From Fibrella aquatilis (GTDB lineage Bacteria > Bacteroidota > Bacteroidia > Cytophagales > Spirosomataceae), in contig NZ_JAFMYU010000023.1 of assembly GCF_017353255.1 (NCBI RefSeq), positions 1-64,000 of the forward strand: a stretch of DNA of 64,000 nt. Direction: 5' to 3'. The notes under the pieces were generated by a model. It saw nothing but the letters and a program-made list of their open reading frames with translations, searched no databases and was not told where the DNA came from. Both the position numbers and the translations under genes were made by a program. Positions 15,567-24,551 of this stretch are shown here, in pieces. Position 1 is the stretch's first letter; every line of letters begins with the position of its first letter.

Positions 15567-18500
15567 ATGAAAACGTCCCAACCAATCATTTTTTGCTGGT
15601 TTATTACCTTTTATCTTTATCAGTCTTTTACATATGGGCAGGTGATACCTGCTCAATCACTTGTAAAAGATATTAATCCGGGAATAAAGTCTAGCGTACT
15701 TTCAGGCAATAAATTTGAGTCATCTCAATATAAATTCTTAAATAATATATTGTATTTTTCAGCTAACGACGGAGTGAATGGTGAACAGCTCTGGCGGAGC
15801 GATGGCACAACAAATGGAACGTATTTAGTTAAAAAGATTACCACAAATTTAACAAAACCTAACAGTGAAATAAGTTATTATTTTACGGATCTAAAGAATC
15901 AACAGCTGTACTTCATAGCTGACGATAATGGCGATGGCAGTTCTGACCTATGGCGTACTGATGGCACCACAGTAGGCACTATATTAGTGGCGAGACTAAA
16001 TAAGTATGATGGTAAAGACATAATACGCAGAAGCGTACGTAAAGTTGGTTTTATAAATGGACAATTGCAATTCATCGTTGAGAGAACATCAGATTTCAAA
16101 TTTGAAATTTGGCAAACAGATGGTACTGATATGGGTACAGTAAGGATATATGAGCTAAAGGATTTCAATTTGGCAGGTATTGGAGCCAACATCAATCTGG
16201 TGAATAATGTCTGGTGTTTCACTGCGACTGATAAACTGGGTCTGTGGCGAACTGACGGCACAACGGCTGGGACGTTTTTAATTAACGATTCAGGTGCAGA
16301 AAATGCACAGTATGTTATGAATGGGTATTCATACTACTGGGGATACAAAGGTTTATGGCGTACAGACGGCACAAAGGCTGGCACAGGATTATTTGTACCT
16401 TTTGCAGAGCAGTATGATGTCAATGGAACTCCTTTTGTCCAAACGTTTAGGAACAGTGACTACGGCAGCAACGTATTTACAATGAATAATGCGCTACTTT
16501 TCTTTGGTGCCAACGCACTCTATTCGCTTGATGAAAAGGGAAAGAAAATAAATTCAGTTAGTGATTTTAGAGATATGGATAAATTAATTGTTTATCCTGC
16601 AAATACAACTAAAGCGTTTCGAAGTGACGTAAAGGGATATAACGTGGGTAACTACATATATATCGAAGCTTATTATACATTTTTAAATTCGGCAAATCAG
16701 AAGATAGGGGAGAAAAATTACCTTTTCAGAACAAACGAGAGCGGCAGAATAGAAAAGATAGTTGTTCCACCATATACAAGTTATGGCTATTATGCACGGA
16801 TAACCAACCAGGCGTATCCAGATATTATGCCTAACTATACGTTTGTTCATCAAGGTAATCTTTATTTTTTCACAACAACTCAACTAGATATTTTAGATTA
16901 TTCATATTCAGGGGACATCCTGAATGCTTGCAAAATAAGTAACAACCAAACAAGCGCAACCAGTTTAGGTTATTATGATTTTACTTATTTTAAATTTTAC
17001 AAAAATGACAGGCCTATTATAAACAATAAGAAAATGTATTTTTTCTTCGATGCGCTTACATATCCAGACCAAAACGGTAGCGAATTATACGCATTCAACA
17101 TCTGTGGTTTCAGTTCCACTATTCAATCAACAGCACTCAGTTGTACTGACAGTAAAGTTACATTACGGGCTGAACTCAAGGACACGCAGGGGGCATATCG
17201 CTACGAATGGTTTTACAGAGATTTGACACCTAAATATCCTGAAGATGTCTCCATTTCTACCCTCGATAGTGCAAGCGTAACTAAAACAGGAACGTATGCG
17301 GTTAGAGTAACGGACAACAGTGGTTGTATCAATACTAATGTCACCTCGGTTACCAGCTTAACAAAGAAAATAGCCATCGATGTAGTTGGCTCAGCGTCTT
17401 TTTGCCAAGGCACCAGTAGCGTGCTTTCAGCTACCATAACTGACTCTACCCCTCAATACATATATAGATGGTTCAAGGATGGCCTGCCCATAAGCGGCGT
17501 GGCTTCCTCGTCACTGGTAGCTAGTGTGTCAGGAAATTATAGTCTGTCGGTAACTGACAGTAAAGGTTGCACGGGTACATCGCAGAGCTTGTTTGTCACC
17601 CAAAAACCCGGTCCGTCGGCCATTGTCAGTACTACCGGGCTAACTACCGTTCCTACCGGAACGAGCCTGTCGGTAGTGATGAGCACATCGGCCATAGTAG
17701 GCCAGACCTACCAGTGGTTTCGTGACGGCACGGCCATTGCCGGGGCTACCAACAACACGTACCTAGCAACGGTGGCGGGGGGATATACAGTCATGGTTAG
17801 TCGGGATGGCTGCACGGCTACGTCGTCGGTGACGCGCCTGGCTGTGGGAAGCCTGGTGCTGAGTGCAGCGGGCAACACCACGTTTTGTGCGGGCAGTAGC
17901 TCCACGGTCGTTACAACCGTTAGCGGTGGCACGGCCCCGTTCACTTTCCGCACCCAGCTTGCCAACTCGTCACCGCTAACCACCACTGCCGCCACAGGCA
18001 GGCACACGGTTATTTCATCAGCGCCGGGTTTATATAGCCTGACGGCCACAGATGGACAGGGGCTTACGGGAACAATCTCATTTATCTTCACCAGCCAGCC
18101 TATTCCAACGGCCACCATTATCCCCACCGGGCCACTGCCGCTGCAACCGGGTACATCTGTGGTGCTGAGCACCCCCACGGCTACGGGACAAACGTACCAG
18201 TGGTTACGTGATGGTACGGTCATTACCGGGGCAACAACCAGCACTTACACCGCCACACAGGCAGGTAGCTATGTCGTCGTGGTGACGGGCGGTGGGTGCG
18301 TGGCCACTTCTACAGCCACGGTCGTGAGCATCATCCTGGCTACCGAGCCTACTCTGGCGGGCCTGACGCTAGAAGCTTCGCCCAACCCAACAAGTCACCT
18401 GCTGCGCGTCCGGCTCATGCTGGACGAACCCGCCCCGGCCATGCTTCGGCTGTTCAATACGATGGGGCGGCAGATTCAGACGCACAGCTTCGGCCAGCCG

Positions 18501-18611
18501 CAAAAAACGCACGAGCATCAGTTCGACGTGAGCAACCTACCCGCTGGCATGCTCCTTTTGCGGGCAGAAGTGGGCCATAAGCATTTGACACGCAAGCTGT
18601 TGAAGGAATAA
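15567..18611 (+). CDS. Large T9SS-exported surface protein with ELWxxDGT repeats and Ig-like domains
   Basis: A 1014-residue secreted protein. A signal peptide (about residues 1-25, ending YGQ) is followed by at least five hyalin-type ELWxxDGT motifs (EQLWRSDGTTNGTYLV, SDLWRTDGT, EIWQTDGT, two LWRTDGT) that suggest a beta-propeller. From about residue 520 come Ig-like modules (FCQGTSSVLSATI, QTYQWFRDGTAIAGATN), then a type IX secretion sorting domain of about 90 residues (LEASPNPTSHLLRV to LTRKLLKE). A surface adhesin or matrix protein is likely. The 5' 1.8 kb is AT-rich and the 3' part GC-rich, as if joined from different sources. A related gene lies at 29751-33047 and their 3' ends are nearly identical. 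Confidence 0.9.
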   Translation: MKTSQPIIFCWFITFYLYQSFTYGQVIPAQSLVKDINPGIKSSVLSGNKFESSQYKFLNNILYFSANDGVNGEQLWRSDGTTNGTYLVKKITTNLTKPNSEISYYFTDLKNQQLYFIADDNGDGSSDLWRTDGTTVGTILVARLNKYDGKDIIRRSVRKVGFINGQLQFIVERTSDFKFEIWQTDGTDMGTVRIYELKDFNLAGIGANINLVNNVWCFTATDKLGLWRTDGTTAGTFLINDSGAENAQYVMNGYSYYWGYKGLWRTDGTKAGTGLFVPFAEQYDVNGTPFVQTFRNSDYGSNVFTMNNALLFFGANALYSLDEKGKKINSVSDFRDMDKLIVYPANTTKAFRSDVKGYNVGNYIYIEAYYTFLNSANQKIGEKNYLFRTNESGRIEKIVVPPYTSYGYYARITNQAYPDIMPNYTFVHQGNLYFFTTTQLDILDYSYSGDILNACKISNNQTSATSLGYYDFTYFKFYKNDRPIINNKKMYFFFDALTYPDQNGSELYAFNICGFSSTIQSTALSCTDSKVTLRAELKDTQGAYRYEWFYRDLTPKYPEDVSISTLDSASVTKTGTYAVRVTDNSGCINTNVTSVTSLTKKIAIDVVGSASFCQGTSSVLSATITDSTPQYIYRWFKDGLPISGVASSSLVASVSGNYSLSVTDSKGCTGTSQSLFVTQKPGPSAIVSTTGLTTVPTGTSLSVVMSTSAIVGQTYQWFRDGTAIAGATNNTYLATVAGGYTVMVSRDGCTATSSVTRLAVGSLVLSAAGNTTFCAGSSSTVVTTVSGGTAPFTFRTQLANSSPLTTTAATGRHTVISSAPGLYSLTATDGQGLTGTISFIFTSQPIPTATIIPTGPLPLQPGTSVVLSTPTATGQTYQWLRDGTVITGATTSTYTATQAGSYVVVVTGGGCVATSTATVVSIILATEPTLAGLTLEASPNPTSHLLRVRLMLDEPAPAMLRLFNTMGRQIQTHSFGQPQKTHEHQFDVSNLPAGMLLLRAEVGHKHLTRKLLKE

Positions 18612-18632
18612 ATACCCCAAACTACAATCACC

Positions 18633-19070
18633 ATGAAAACGAACTTCCTGTTTCTGTTCCTCATAGCCCTGCTCACGGCCTGCGGCGGGGGCACCAAAGT
18701 GGTCCCCGTGGCCGAGCGTATCCAGAAAAGCTGGTCGGCGCAGTCGGTGAAGGAGGGTACAACGCCCGTCTTCACCAAAGGCGGCAGCAGCACCAAGCCG
18801 GGCTACGGCAGCTTCCGGCTCGAACTCGCCAGCGGCGGCGTGGCCCGCTTCACCGACTTCGATGGCATCACCTGCATAGGTACATGGGCTATTTCGTCCG
18901 ACGAAAAAACGTTGACCCTGACCGGTCTCACCCCGCCGCCTACCGGTACCAACGGCACTATCTCGTTCACCATCAGCAGCCTGACCGATAATTCGCTGAC
19001 GATCACCCGCACCACGGCGAGCCTAAAAACGGGCGGCACCATCAACGAATACCAGTTGGTCAACCCATAG
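18633..19070 (+). CDS. Lipocalin-like lipoprotein, copy 1
   Basis: A 145-residue lipoprotein: signal peptide MKTNFLFLFLIALLTACGGG with lipobox LTAC. The mature domain has the spacing of small Bacteroidota lipocalin-like proteins (RIQKSWSAQSV, FRLELASGGVARF, GTWAISSDEKTLTL, TISSLTDNSLTITR). It lies 21 bases behind the adhesin gene with the same leader as the copy at 33069-33509 (ACAATCACC before ATG). The two copies are almost identical in protein and DNA. Ligand unknown; an envelope partner of the adhesin is a guess from linkage. Confidence 0.85.
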   Translation: MKTNFLFLFLIALLTACGGGTKVVPVAERIQKSWSAQSVKEGTTPVFTKGGSSTKPGYGSFRLELASGGVARFTDFDGITCIGTWAISSDEKTLTLTGLTPPPTGTNGTISFTISSLTDNSLTITRTTASLKTGGTINEYQLVNP

Positions 19071-19123
19071 TATATAGAACACCTTTGGCCATAGTACCGC
19101 GCTAGCCCCCCGCCCCGGCGGTG

Positions 19124-20014
19124 TCAGTAACCCAGAAAAGGGGCGTCGGCGTTGCCTTCCAGGGTGGGAAGCTGGTAGGGCGCCAAGCGGCTCATTTGCT
19201 GCTGAACAGCCCCGAAAAAAGCCCGGTACGACCCCGGATTGGGCATCGCCGACCAGGCCTGGCATGCCGCCAGCGTCAGCGGACCATAGGCTTTTCCGCC
19301 CGCGTCGGTGCATTCAAAACTCGACTGCCCGTCGGTGGTGGCGGCCAGCAGGACGTAACGGCCCAGCTTGGTTTCGGCACTGGGGCTGGTGGCTGTTTCA
19401 AACCAGCCCGATGTGCCCGCCGGGGCTTCTACGGCACTTCTGGACAACTGCATGGCCACGCCCCGACCCACCTGCTGGCCCGGCTTGTTGCGCAGAATAC
19501 TGCCCGAATGGCACGAATCGAACAGCAGCAGCAGGTGCCCCGCTGGGCCAAGGCGCAGCCGGAGTCGGCCGAGCCAGCGACCCAGTTCATCGTCGCGGAT
19601 GAGGGTGGCGGGCTGGTTCGCCTGACCGTCGTAGGGCAGGATGGCTTCGTCGAGGCCGTCGGCTTCGTCGTGGTTATCGTCGGCTAGCTGAAGGCCATGC
19701 CCGCTAAAATGAATCACCACCCGACTGCCCACGGGCAGGCACCGGGCCAGCGAGTCGAATGCCTGCACAATGCCCCGCCTCGTGGCCTGTGCATCGGCCA
19801 GCACGCGGCTGTTTTTGATGTCAAATCCCTGTTTAACAAGAAGTTGACTCATTAGCCGACTGTCATTAGTGGCATGAATTGGTTCGGCACCACTGCGGGC
19901 GGGGTAGTTGCCAATGGCAATCAGCAGCGCAAAGCGGTTGGCTGGTGGTGCTGATTGAAAGCCAGCTAAACACAGCAACACGAAACAGGACAGGGGTCGG
20001 AGCATAGCACACAT
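19124..20014 (-). CDS. Caspase-like (peptidase C14) exported protease
   Basis: A caspase-fold cysteine protease of 296 residues. The dyad is visible: His106 in HFSGHG and Cys168 in LLFDSCHSG. The domain opens with FALLIAIGNYP, and NDSRLMSQLL and RGIVQAFDSLA are typical. A signal-like hydrophobic segment (LRPLSCFVLLCLAGFQSA) precedes it, so it is probably exported. It is last in a minus-strand operon, 3 bases after the TPR-CHAT gene. The start may be the first ATG or the one at 20005. Substrate unknown; the context of sigma factor, membrane anti-sigma-like protein and CHAT protease suggests a proteolytic signalling chain. Confidence 0.9.
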   Translation of the reverse strand: MCAMLRPLSCFVLLCLAGFQSAPPANRFALLIAIGNYPARSGAEPIHATNDSRLMSQLLVKQGFDIKNSRVLADAQATRRGIVQAFDSLARCLPVGSRVVIHFSGHGLQLADDNHDEADGLDEAILPYDGQANQPATLIRDDELGRWLGRLRLRLGPAGHLLLLFDSCHSGSILRNKPGQQVGRGVAMQLSRSAVEAPAGTSGWFETATSPSAETKLGRYVLLAATTDGQSSFECTDAGGKAYGPLTLAACQAWSAMPNPGSYRAFFGAVQQQMSRLAPYQLPTLEGNADAPFLGY

Positions 20015-20017
20015 GAG

Positions 20018-22900
20018 TTATTCAACCAGCACAAACGCGGCCCAAACGGCGGGTGGGTACCGCTGCCGGAACGCTCGCTGCGTGTTGGCAAACGCCTGGG
20101 CCAGGGTGGTGTTGGGTATTTTCCAGTTTCGGTAAAAGGCAATCATAAACTGACTGGTTGGCTCGTCGGGTACGGGCCAGAGGCTCATGAGCAGGTTTTT
20201 GGCCCCCGCCATTTTCACCGCCCGCTGCAACCCAAACACCCCCTCGCTACCCCGAATGTCGCCCAGCCCCGTCTCGCAACCCGACAGCACCACCAACTCA
20301 GTATTGGTCAGGTTGAGGTTGGCCAGTTCCAGCCCCGACAAGATGCCGTTGTCGGGGTTGAGTGAATCGGTGCCGGGTACGTTGGCCCTGGCCATCACTA
20401 CGCCCGAACGCAGCAAAACGGGGTCAGAGGCGGGCCGGATAAAATCGGTGCGCTGTTCGGTTAGTGCCCGGAAGAAGCTGTGTGTGGCCAGATGCAGTAC
20501 ATCGGGCGAGGTGGTGGCCAGGGCTTGCTGAAGCTGCGTTTTGGTGGCCCGTTGGCCCGTCACGACCGTTGCCGACGCCCCCCACAAGGCCGCAATTGTG
20601 TTTACTTCCTGCTGCGTACCAGGCAGAGCGGGCCACGCCTCAGCTGCGGGTTTAGCCGAATCGACCCCGTAGTAGGCGCCGCCAATCAGTAGGGCCGTTC
20701 GGGGTGATTTGGCGGTTCGGCTCGCTGAGGTAGCCACGATGCGGGTGCTGCCCACCACCCGGACGCTGTACCTGTCGGCCAGGAAGCCGGGTACCTTACC
20801 AGATAGGGGCAGGGCAGCAAACGCCACCTTGTGTAATAACCCCGACGGCGACACCCACACCTGTTTCACCCCCTTCAAGAGGCTATCGAGAGGTTGCCAG
20901 ATGGTCCGGTAAAGCGCTTCTCCCTGCGCAAGTTGCCCCGTATTGGTTACGGTTTGCGTACGTGCCCGCAACAAACCCAACTGCGAGGTAGTGAGCAGGC
21001 TGGGGCCATCTTTCAGCAGGGAGGCAAGTGCTTTTTCATGCGTGAGCGGCACCAGCTTTGGGGCCAGCCAGCCAGGCCGAAGCACCAGGGCAATATACAG
21101 TACTGAATCGGTCAGCTTATAGCCATCGTGAAAGCGAAAATGAGCATAGTCAATTGTTGCCTCGGCGGGTTTTAGTGCTTTTTGCACATCTCGCCAGCCA
21201 AGTTGAGCAACCTGTTTCGCTGCCCTAAATGATGCAGACTGCCGGGATAGCTCGCGCGCTACCTGTTCCATTTGTGTCTGTAGCGAATCGAGCGCAGTGC
21301 GTTTCGAAATGGGTAAGCTATATTGTTTTTCAATGGCAATACGAAGCGACTTCAGCGTTTTATAAACTTCACTTGTATACCCTAAAAGAAATTTTTCGTG
21401 AAACCGATATTCATCAAGCAAAAAGTTCTTTAAGTATAAACTTACTCGCTGTGCCAGAACAGGGCTATCAGTATACTGCTTGTTTTGCTGGGCTAACCTG
21501 AGATAATTACTATATTCGTTATTCCAAGTGAGCAGAAAAGATTCTTTCTGCTGGGAAGACCAGTACAGAAAATTTCGGTTAATAAATTGTTCTAATACTT
21601 GCTCAGATTTTGACATATAGCTGAATGAATCAACTATATTTCCCTGAAGCATTAGACTTTGCCCATATTTATACAAATAACTGGCATAGCGTGACGTTTT
21701 ATCACCGAAGTTTTTAGCAATTAATGAGCTTGATAGGACAAATAACGAGTCGGCCATTTTATAATCACCGATATAACGGTAGCCTTCCCCAAGATTGTTG
21801 CAATATGAAGCGTATTCAAAACTATCTGCTGCAACCCGGGCTGTTATCTGCACGGCACGCCGGTAAAGCTGAATCGCCTCCTGATACCGTCCTGCCTGTA
21901 TGTTGAACAAGGCAAAATTGTTTAACGTACCTGCGTAGTCGAGGTGTTCCTGACCCACTTTCGATTCAATAATAGCCAGTGCCTTTTTGAATAAGGTATC
22001 GACCGGCTGTTGAGAATAGCGGCCTGAAAAACGATACGATTCGGCTAAATTGCCCAAAGCAACCGCATGAGGTATCGAATTTGGTGCCGTAAGCTCTCGG
22101 ATACGGACAACTTCCCGACAAAGTGATATAGCTTTATCAAACTCGCCTGTTACCAAGTAAAGCGTAGATAGATTACCAATACTATTTCCGTAGGATGGGT
22201 GGTCAGGACCAAGTACTTCCCGGCGAATTTTTACTACGTCAGTCAGAATAGACTCAGCCTGTGCGTAATCCTCCATTTGTCGATACAGAAATCCCAGATT
22301 ATTGAGAACCGACAAATAACGTGTGTCTGTTTTTTTTAGATTTTTTTTATTCAATTCAGCTGCTTTAACCAGTAATTGTTCTGCTTTTTCATAATCTCCT
22401 TTCATCATATGCAAATTACCTAGACTATTTAGCACATCTGCGTACTCTGGCGTGTCAGGACCGGCTACTTTTTCGACTACTGCGACCGCCTCCTGCAAAA
22501 CAGCAAAACCGTTGACAAACTTATTTTGAAGCCGATAAACCGTCCCCAGGCTTTTCAGCGTCATTAGGTTCTCCTCAGTATATCGTTCCGATAAGGCAGT
22601 CCACCGTTCACGGGCCTGTAGCAGCCACCGTTCAGCCTCTGTGTAATTACCTAAAGCAGAGGTAACTACGCCAGTTTGCAACAGCGAGTAGGCGTAGGCA
22701 TGGTGAAGATTTCCACTGTCTTGTTCTGCCAGTTGCAACGCCTGCATGGATGCAGCCAGTGCGGCGGCATAATTACCCCGATAATAGAGTGAGTCAACAC
22801 GGTCGGTGAGGGCGTTGAGCGATTGAGCCGTTGCCGACAAGCTCATAAATAATCCTGCTAGTCCAGCCATTAGCCAGGTTAGGAACATACGAATTAGCAT
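20018..22900 (-). CDS. TPR-CHAT protein (exported caspase-like protease)
   Basis: A 960-residue protein with a signal peptide (MFLTWLMAGLAGLFMSLSATAQ) and about ten tetratricopeptide repeats in the first 420 residues (for example YADVLNSLGNLHMMKGDYEKAEQLLVKAAEL). A helical linker follows, then a C-terminal CHAT domain from about residue 640. The CHAT dyad is His807 in HLATHSFF and Cys875 in VVLSGCETGLGD, so the protease looks active. The TPR-coding half is distinctly AT-richer than the CHAT half. It follows the anti-sigma-like gene by 26 bases and precedes the caspase gene by 3. TPR-CHAT proteins elsewhere, such as Csx29 in type III-E CRISPR, are regulated proteases; here there are no CRISPR genes. 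Confidence 0.92.
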   Translation of the reverse strand: MLIRMFLTWLMAGLAGLFMSLSATAQSLNALTDRVDSLYYRGNYAAALAASMQALQLAEQDSGNLHHAYAYSLLQTGVVTSALGNYTEAERWLLQARERWTALSERYTEENLMTLKSLGTVYRLQNKFVNGFAVLQEAVAVVEKVAGPDTPEYADVLNSLGNLHMMKGDYEKAEQLLVKAAELNKKNLKKTDTRYLSVLNNLGFLYRQMEDYAQAESILTDVVKIRREVLGPDHPSYGNSIGNLSTLYLVTGEFDKAISLCREVVRIRELTAPNSIPHAVALGNLAESYRFSGRYSQQPVDTLFKKALAIIESKVGQEHLDYAGTLNNFALFNIQAGRYQEAIQLYRRAVQITARVAADSFEYASYCNNLGEGYRYIGDYKMADSLFVLSSSLIAKNFGDKTSRYASYLYKYGQSLMLQGNIVDSFSYMSKSEQVLEQFINRNFLYWSSQQKESFLLTWNNEYSNYLRLAQQNKQYTDSPVLAQRVSLYLKNFLLDEYRFHEKFLLGYTSEVYKTLKSLRIAIEKQYSLPISKRTALDSLQTQMEQVARELSRQSASFRAAKQVAQLGWRDVQKALKPAEATIDYAHFRFHDGYKLTDSVLYIALVLRPGWLAPKLVPLTHEKALASLLKDGPSLLTTSQLGLLRARTQTVTNTGQLAQGEALYRTIWQPLDSLLKGVKQVWVSPSGLLHKVAFAALPLSGKVPGFLADRYSVRVVGSTRIVATSASRTAKSPRTALLIGGAYYGVDSAKPAAEAWPALPGTQQEVNTIAALWGASATVVTGQRATKTQLQQALATTSPDVLHLATHSFFRALTEQRTDFIRPASDPVLLRSGVVMARANVPGTDSLNPDNGILSGLELANLNLTNTELVVLSGCETGLGDIRGSEGVFGLQRAVKMAGAKNLLMSLWPVPDEPTSQFMIAFYRNWKIPNTTLAQAFANTQRAFRQRYPPAVWAAFVLVE

Positions 22901-22926
22901 ATCGGTAACTGATGAGTGACCACTTT

Positions 22927-23718
22927 TTAGTTGCTCAATTGCCCTAACACCTGCCCGGCTACTGGCCCGAACGGATGACCCGACTGGTCTAGAATCTGCT
23001 TTAGCTCGTGTTGGGCGTGGGGGGCATCGTTAGCCTGGAGGTAGGCCAGAGCCAGGTACCACTCGGCACGCTGCCGGAGCGTGCCGTTGCGCTGTTGTTT
23101 AGCTGCCTGCAATGCTACAGTGGCTTTTTTCGGCTCATCGAGCGCTAGTAGGCAAAGGCCCTGGTAGTAAAAACTACAGGCATCGGCGGCGGGCACACGG
23201 GGCAGTAGGTCCAACGCGGCCTGATAGTGACCCTGCCGGTACTGCGCCAACACGGCTGCGTGGGTAATGGCGCAATCGTCGTGGCCGCGCATGGCGGTTT
23301 CGGGGCGATAGAAAGTAGTATAGAGGGATCGGGTATTGGCCCCCAATTCTTTTTGGCTATACCATAGGTAGCCCAGCACCAGGCCAGCTAATCCTGCTGC
23401 TGCCAGCCAGGCCCAGCGTTTGCCCCCACCCTGCCAGCGCGGGCGGGTCGTGGGCAAGGTTGCCTGTTGAGATTGCCCGTTAGCCTCCGCAGGCTGCACC
23501 AGCACACCCGCAGTGTCGAGCCGGTCGTGGATAGCGTTGAGCCGCTGTTTGATGTTGACCGCTTCAATACTATGGCGAAAGCGTTGGTAGTCGGTGTGGG
23601 CAGCGCGAAGAGCCGGGTCGGTTTGGCGTTGCTGCTCAAACTGCCGCCGCTCGTCGGGCTGGAGGCGATCTTCTTCGTAGGCTTCGATGGCTTCCAGAAA
23701 TTCGGCGGGGTCGATCAT
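22927..23718 (-). CDS. Membrane anti-sigma-like protein with C-terminal helical (TPR-like) domain
   Basis: A 263-residue single-pass protein. The first 60 residues resemble the anti-sigma N-termini of Bacteroidota (EDRLQPDERRQFEQQRQTDP) without a zinc motif. A helix at about residues 125-145 (WAWLAAAGLAGLVLGYLWYS) crosses the membrane, and the outer part holds TPR-like helices (HAAVLAQYRQGHYQAALDLL, AEWYLALAYLQANDAPHA). The start at 23718 is set by the ATGA overlap with the sigma gene stop, a sign of coupled translation. It may hold the sigma factor at the membrane and be a target of the downstream proteases; this is inferred from order and topology. Confidence 0.85.
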   Translation of the reverse strand: MIDPAEFLEAIEAYEEDRLQPDERRQFEQQRQTDPALRAAHTDYQRFRHSIEAVNIKQRLNAIHDRLDTAGVLVQPAEANGQSQQATLPTTRPRWQGGGKRWAWLAAAGLAGLVLGYLWYSQKELGANTRSLYTTFYRPETAMRGHDDCAITHAAVLAQYRQGHYQAALDLLPRVPAADACSFYYQGLCLLALDEPKKATVALQAAKQQRNGTLRQRAEWYLALAYLQANDAPHAQHELKQILDQSGHPFGPVAGQVLGQLSN

Positions 23719-24299
23719 AGCTGTGGGGGGAGTTTGGCGCGTAATTTTTTCAGGCAAAGGCTCTTTTCTTTCCGGGCCACGGCCTCGTTGGCCCAGCCCA
23801 GCAACAGGGCGATCTCCTGCATCGGGCGTTTTTGCCAGTAATAGAGTTCTATGGCCCGGCGGCACTTTTCGCCCAGTTGGGCCAGCCCCTGTTCAACGGC
23901 CTCGCGCCGACTGGCAAACGACACCTCGTCGGCATCGGGCGGGTCATCCGTGTCAGGCAGGGTGTCGGGCGGCGTGTTAAACAGGGTAAGCAGGCGTTGC
24001 CGTTTGCGCTGCTGCTCGCGCCAGAGGTTGCGACCAATCCCGATGGCATAGGTGGTAAGCTGCGCATCGTTGTGCCACTGATACTGCCCCGTTTTTAACG
24101 CAAACAAAAAAGCGATGACCGTTTCTTGAACCAGATCGCGGATGTCGTGGGTGAGTTCGGGGCCGGATGCGTAGCCAGTCCACTCTCTGACGTAGCCGGT
24201 GAGTGGGTTATAGAGCAGCCGGTAGAGGTGTTCAAAGGCCGCTTCGTCATAGCGAAGCAGGGCTTCGTACAGGGTGCGTTGCGAACTAAAGCTGGCCAT
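23715..24299 (-). CDS. ECF-type RNA polymerase sigma factor
   Basis: A 194-residue sigma-70 family protein. Region 2 shows DLVQETVIAFLFAL and QLTTYAIGIGRNLWREQQRK; region 4 shows LGEKCRRAIELYYWQK followed by the helix-turn-helix MQEIALLLGWANEAVARKEKSLCLKKL. It heads the operon and overlaps the anti-sigma-like gene by 4 bases. It belongs to the same style of sigma factor as the longer one at 33620-34630, which also leads a sigma/membrane/protease operon. Autoregulation is possible; repeated TTGGTTA elements lie upstream. Confidence 0.93.
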   Translation of the reverse strand: MASFSSQRTLYEALLRYDEAAFEHLYRLLYNPLTGYVREWTGYASGPELTHDIRDLVQETVIAFLFALKTGQYQWHNDAQLTTYAIGIGRNLWREQQRKRQRLLTLFNTPPDTLPDTDDPPDADEVSFASRREAVEQGLAQLGEKCRRAIELYYWQKRPMQEIALLLGWANEAVARKEKSLCLKKLRAKLPPQL

Positions 24300-24318
24300 C
24301 CTGGGCGTGTTGGAGTGG

Positions 24319-24443
24319 ATTGGTTAAAGCTACTCGCCACGGCCCTGTGTGTCAAGTAGGAGGCTATTTTAATTCGCTGGTTATCAAACTCAGTTAACCG
24401 AATTGACAACGTTCGTTTAGTCAAAGTCCTTATTCGTTGGTTA
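24319..24443. promoter_or_regulatory. Spaced TGGTTA repeats in the divergent intergenic region
   Basis: The 252-base gap between the sigma operon and the divergent 24552 gene carries ATTGGTTAAA (24319-24328), ATTCGCTGGTTA (24372-24383) and ATTCGTTGGTTA (24432-24443), spaced about 53 and 60 bases apart in the same orientation. They could be binding sites for a shared regulator or the sigma factor itself. No clear TAnnTTTG box was found here. Confidence 0.3.
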
Positions 24444-24551
24444 AAAAAGCAGCTTCGTCGGCTGAACAGGGAGAAACGTATCGGCCAAAAAAAAATAACC
24501 TGGTAACGTATGGCTGACTAAGTCATCAACGCCTGAACCAAAACAGGAACG

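Noticed and set aside
19124-24299. Type III-E CRISPR (Craspase) locus
   Set aside because: A TPR-CHAT gene and a sigma factor are present, but there is no repeat array, no Cas7-11-like gene and no Csx30/Csx31-like gene in the window; the likeness is limited to shared logic.
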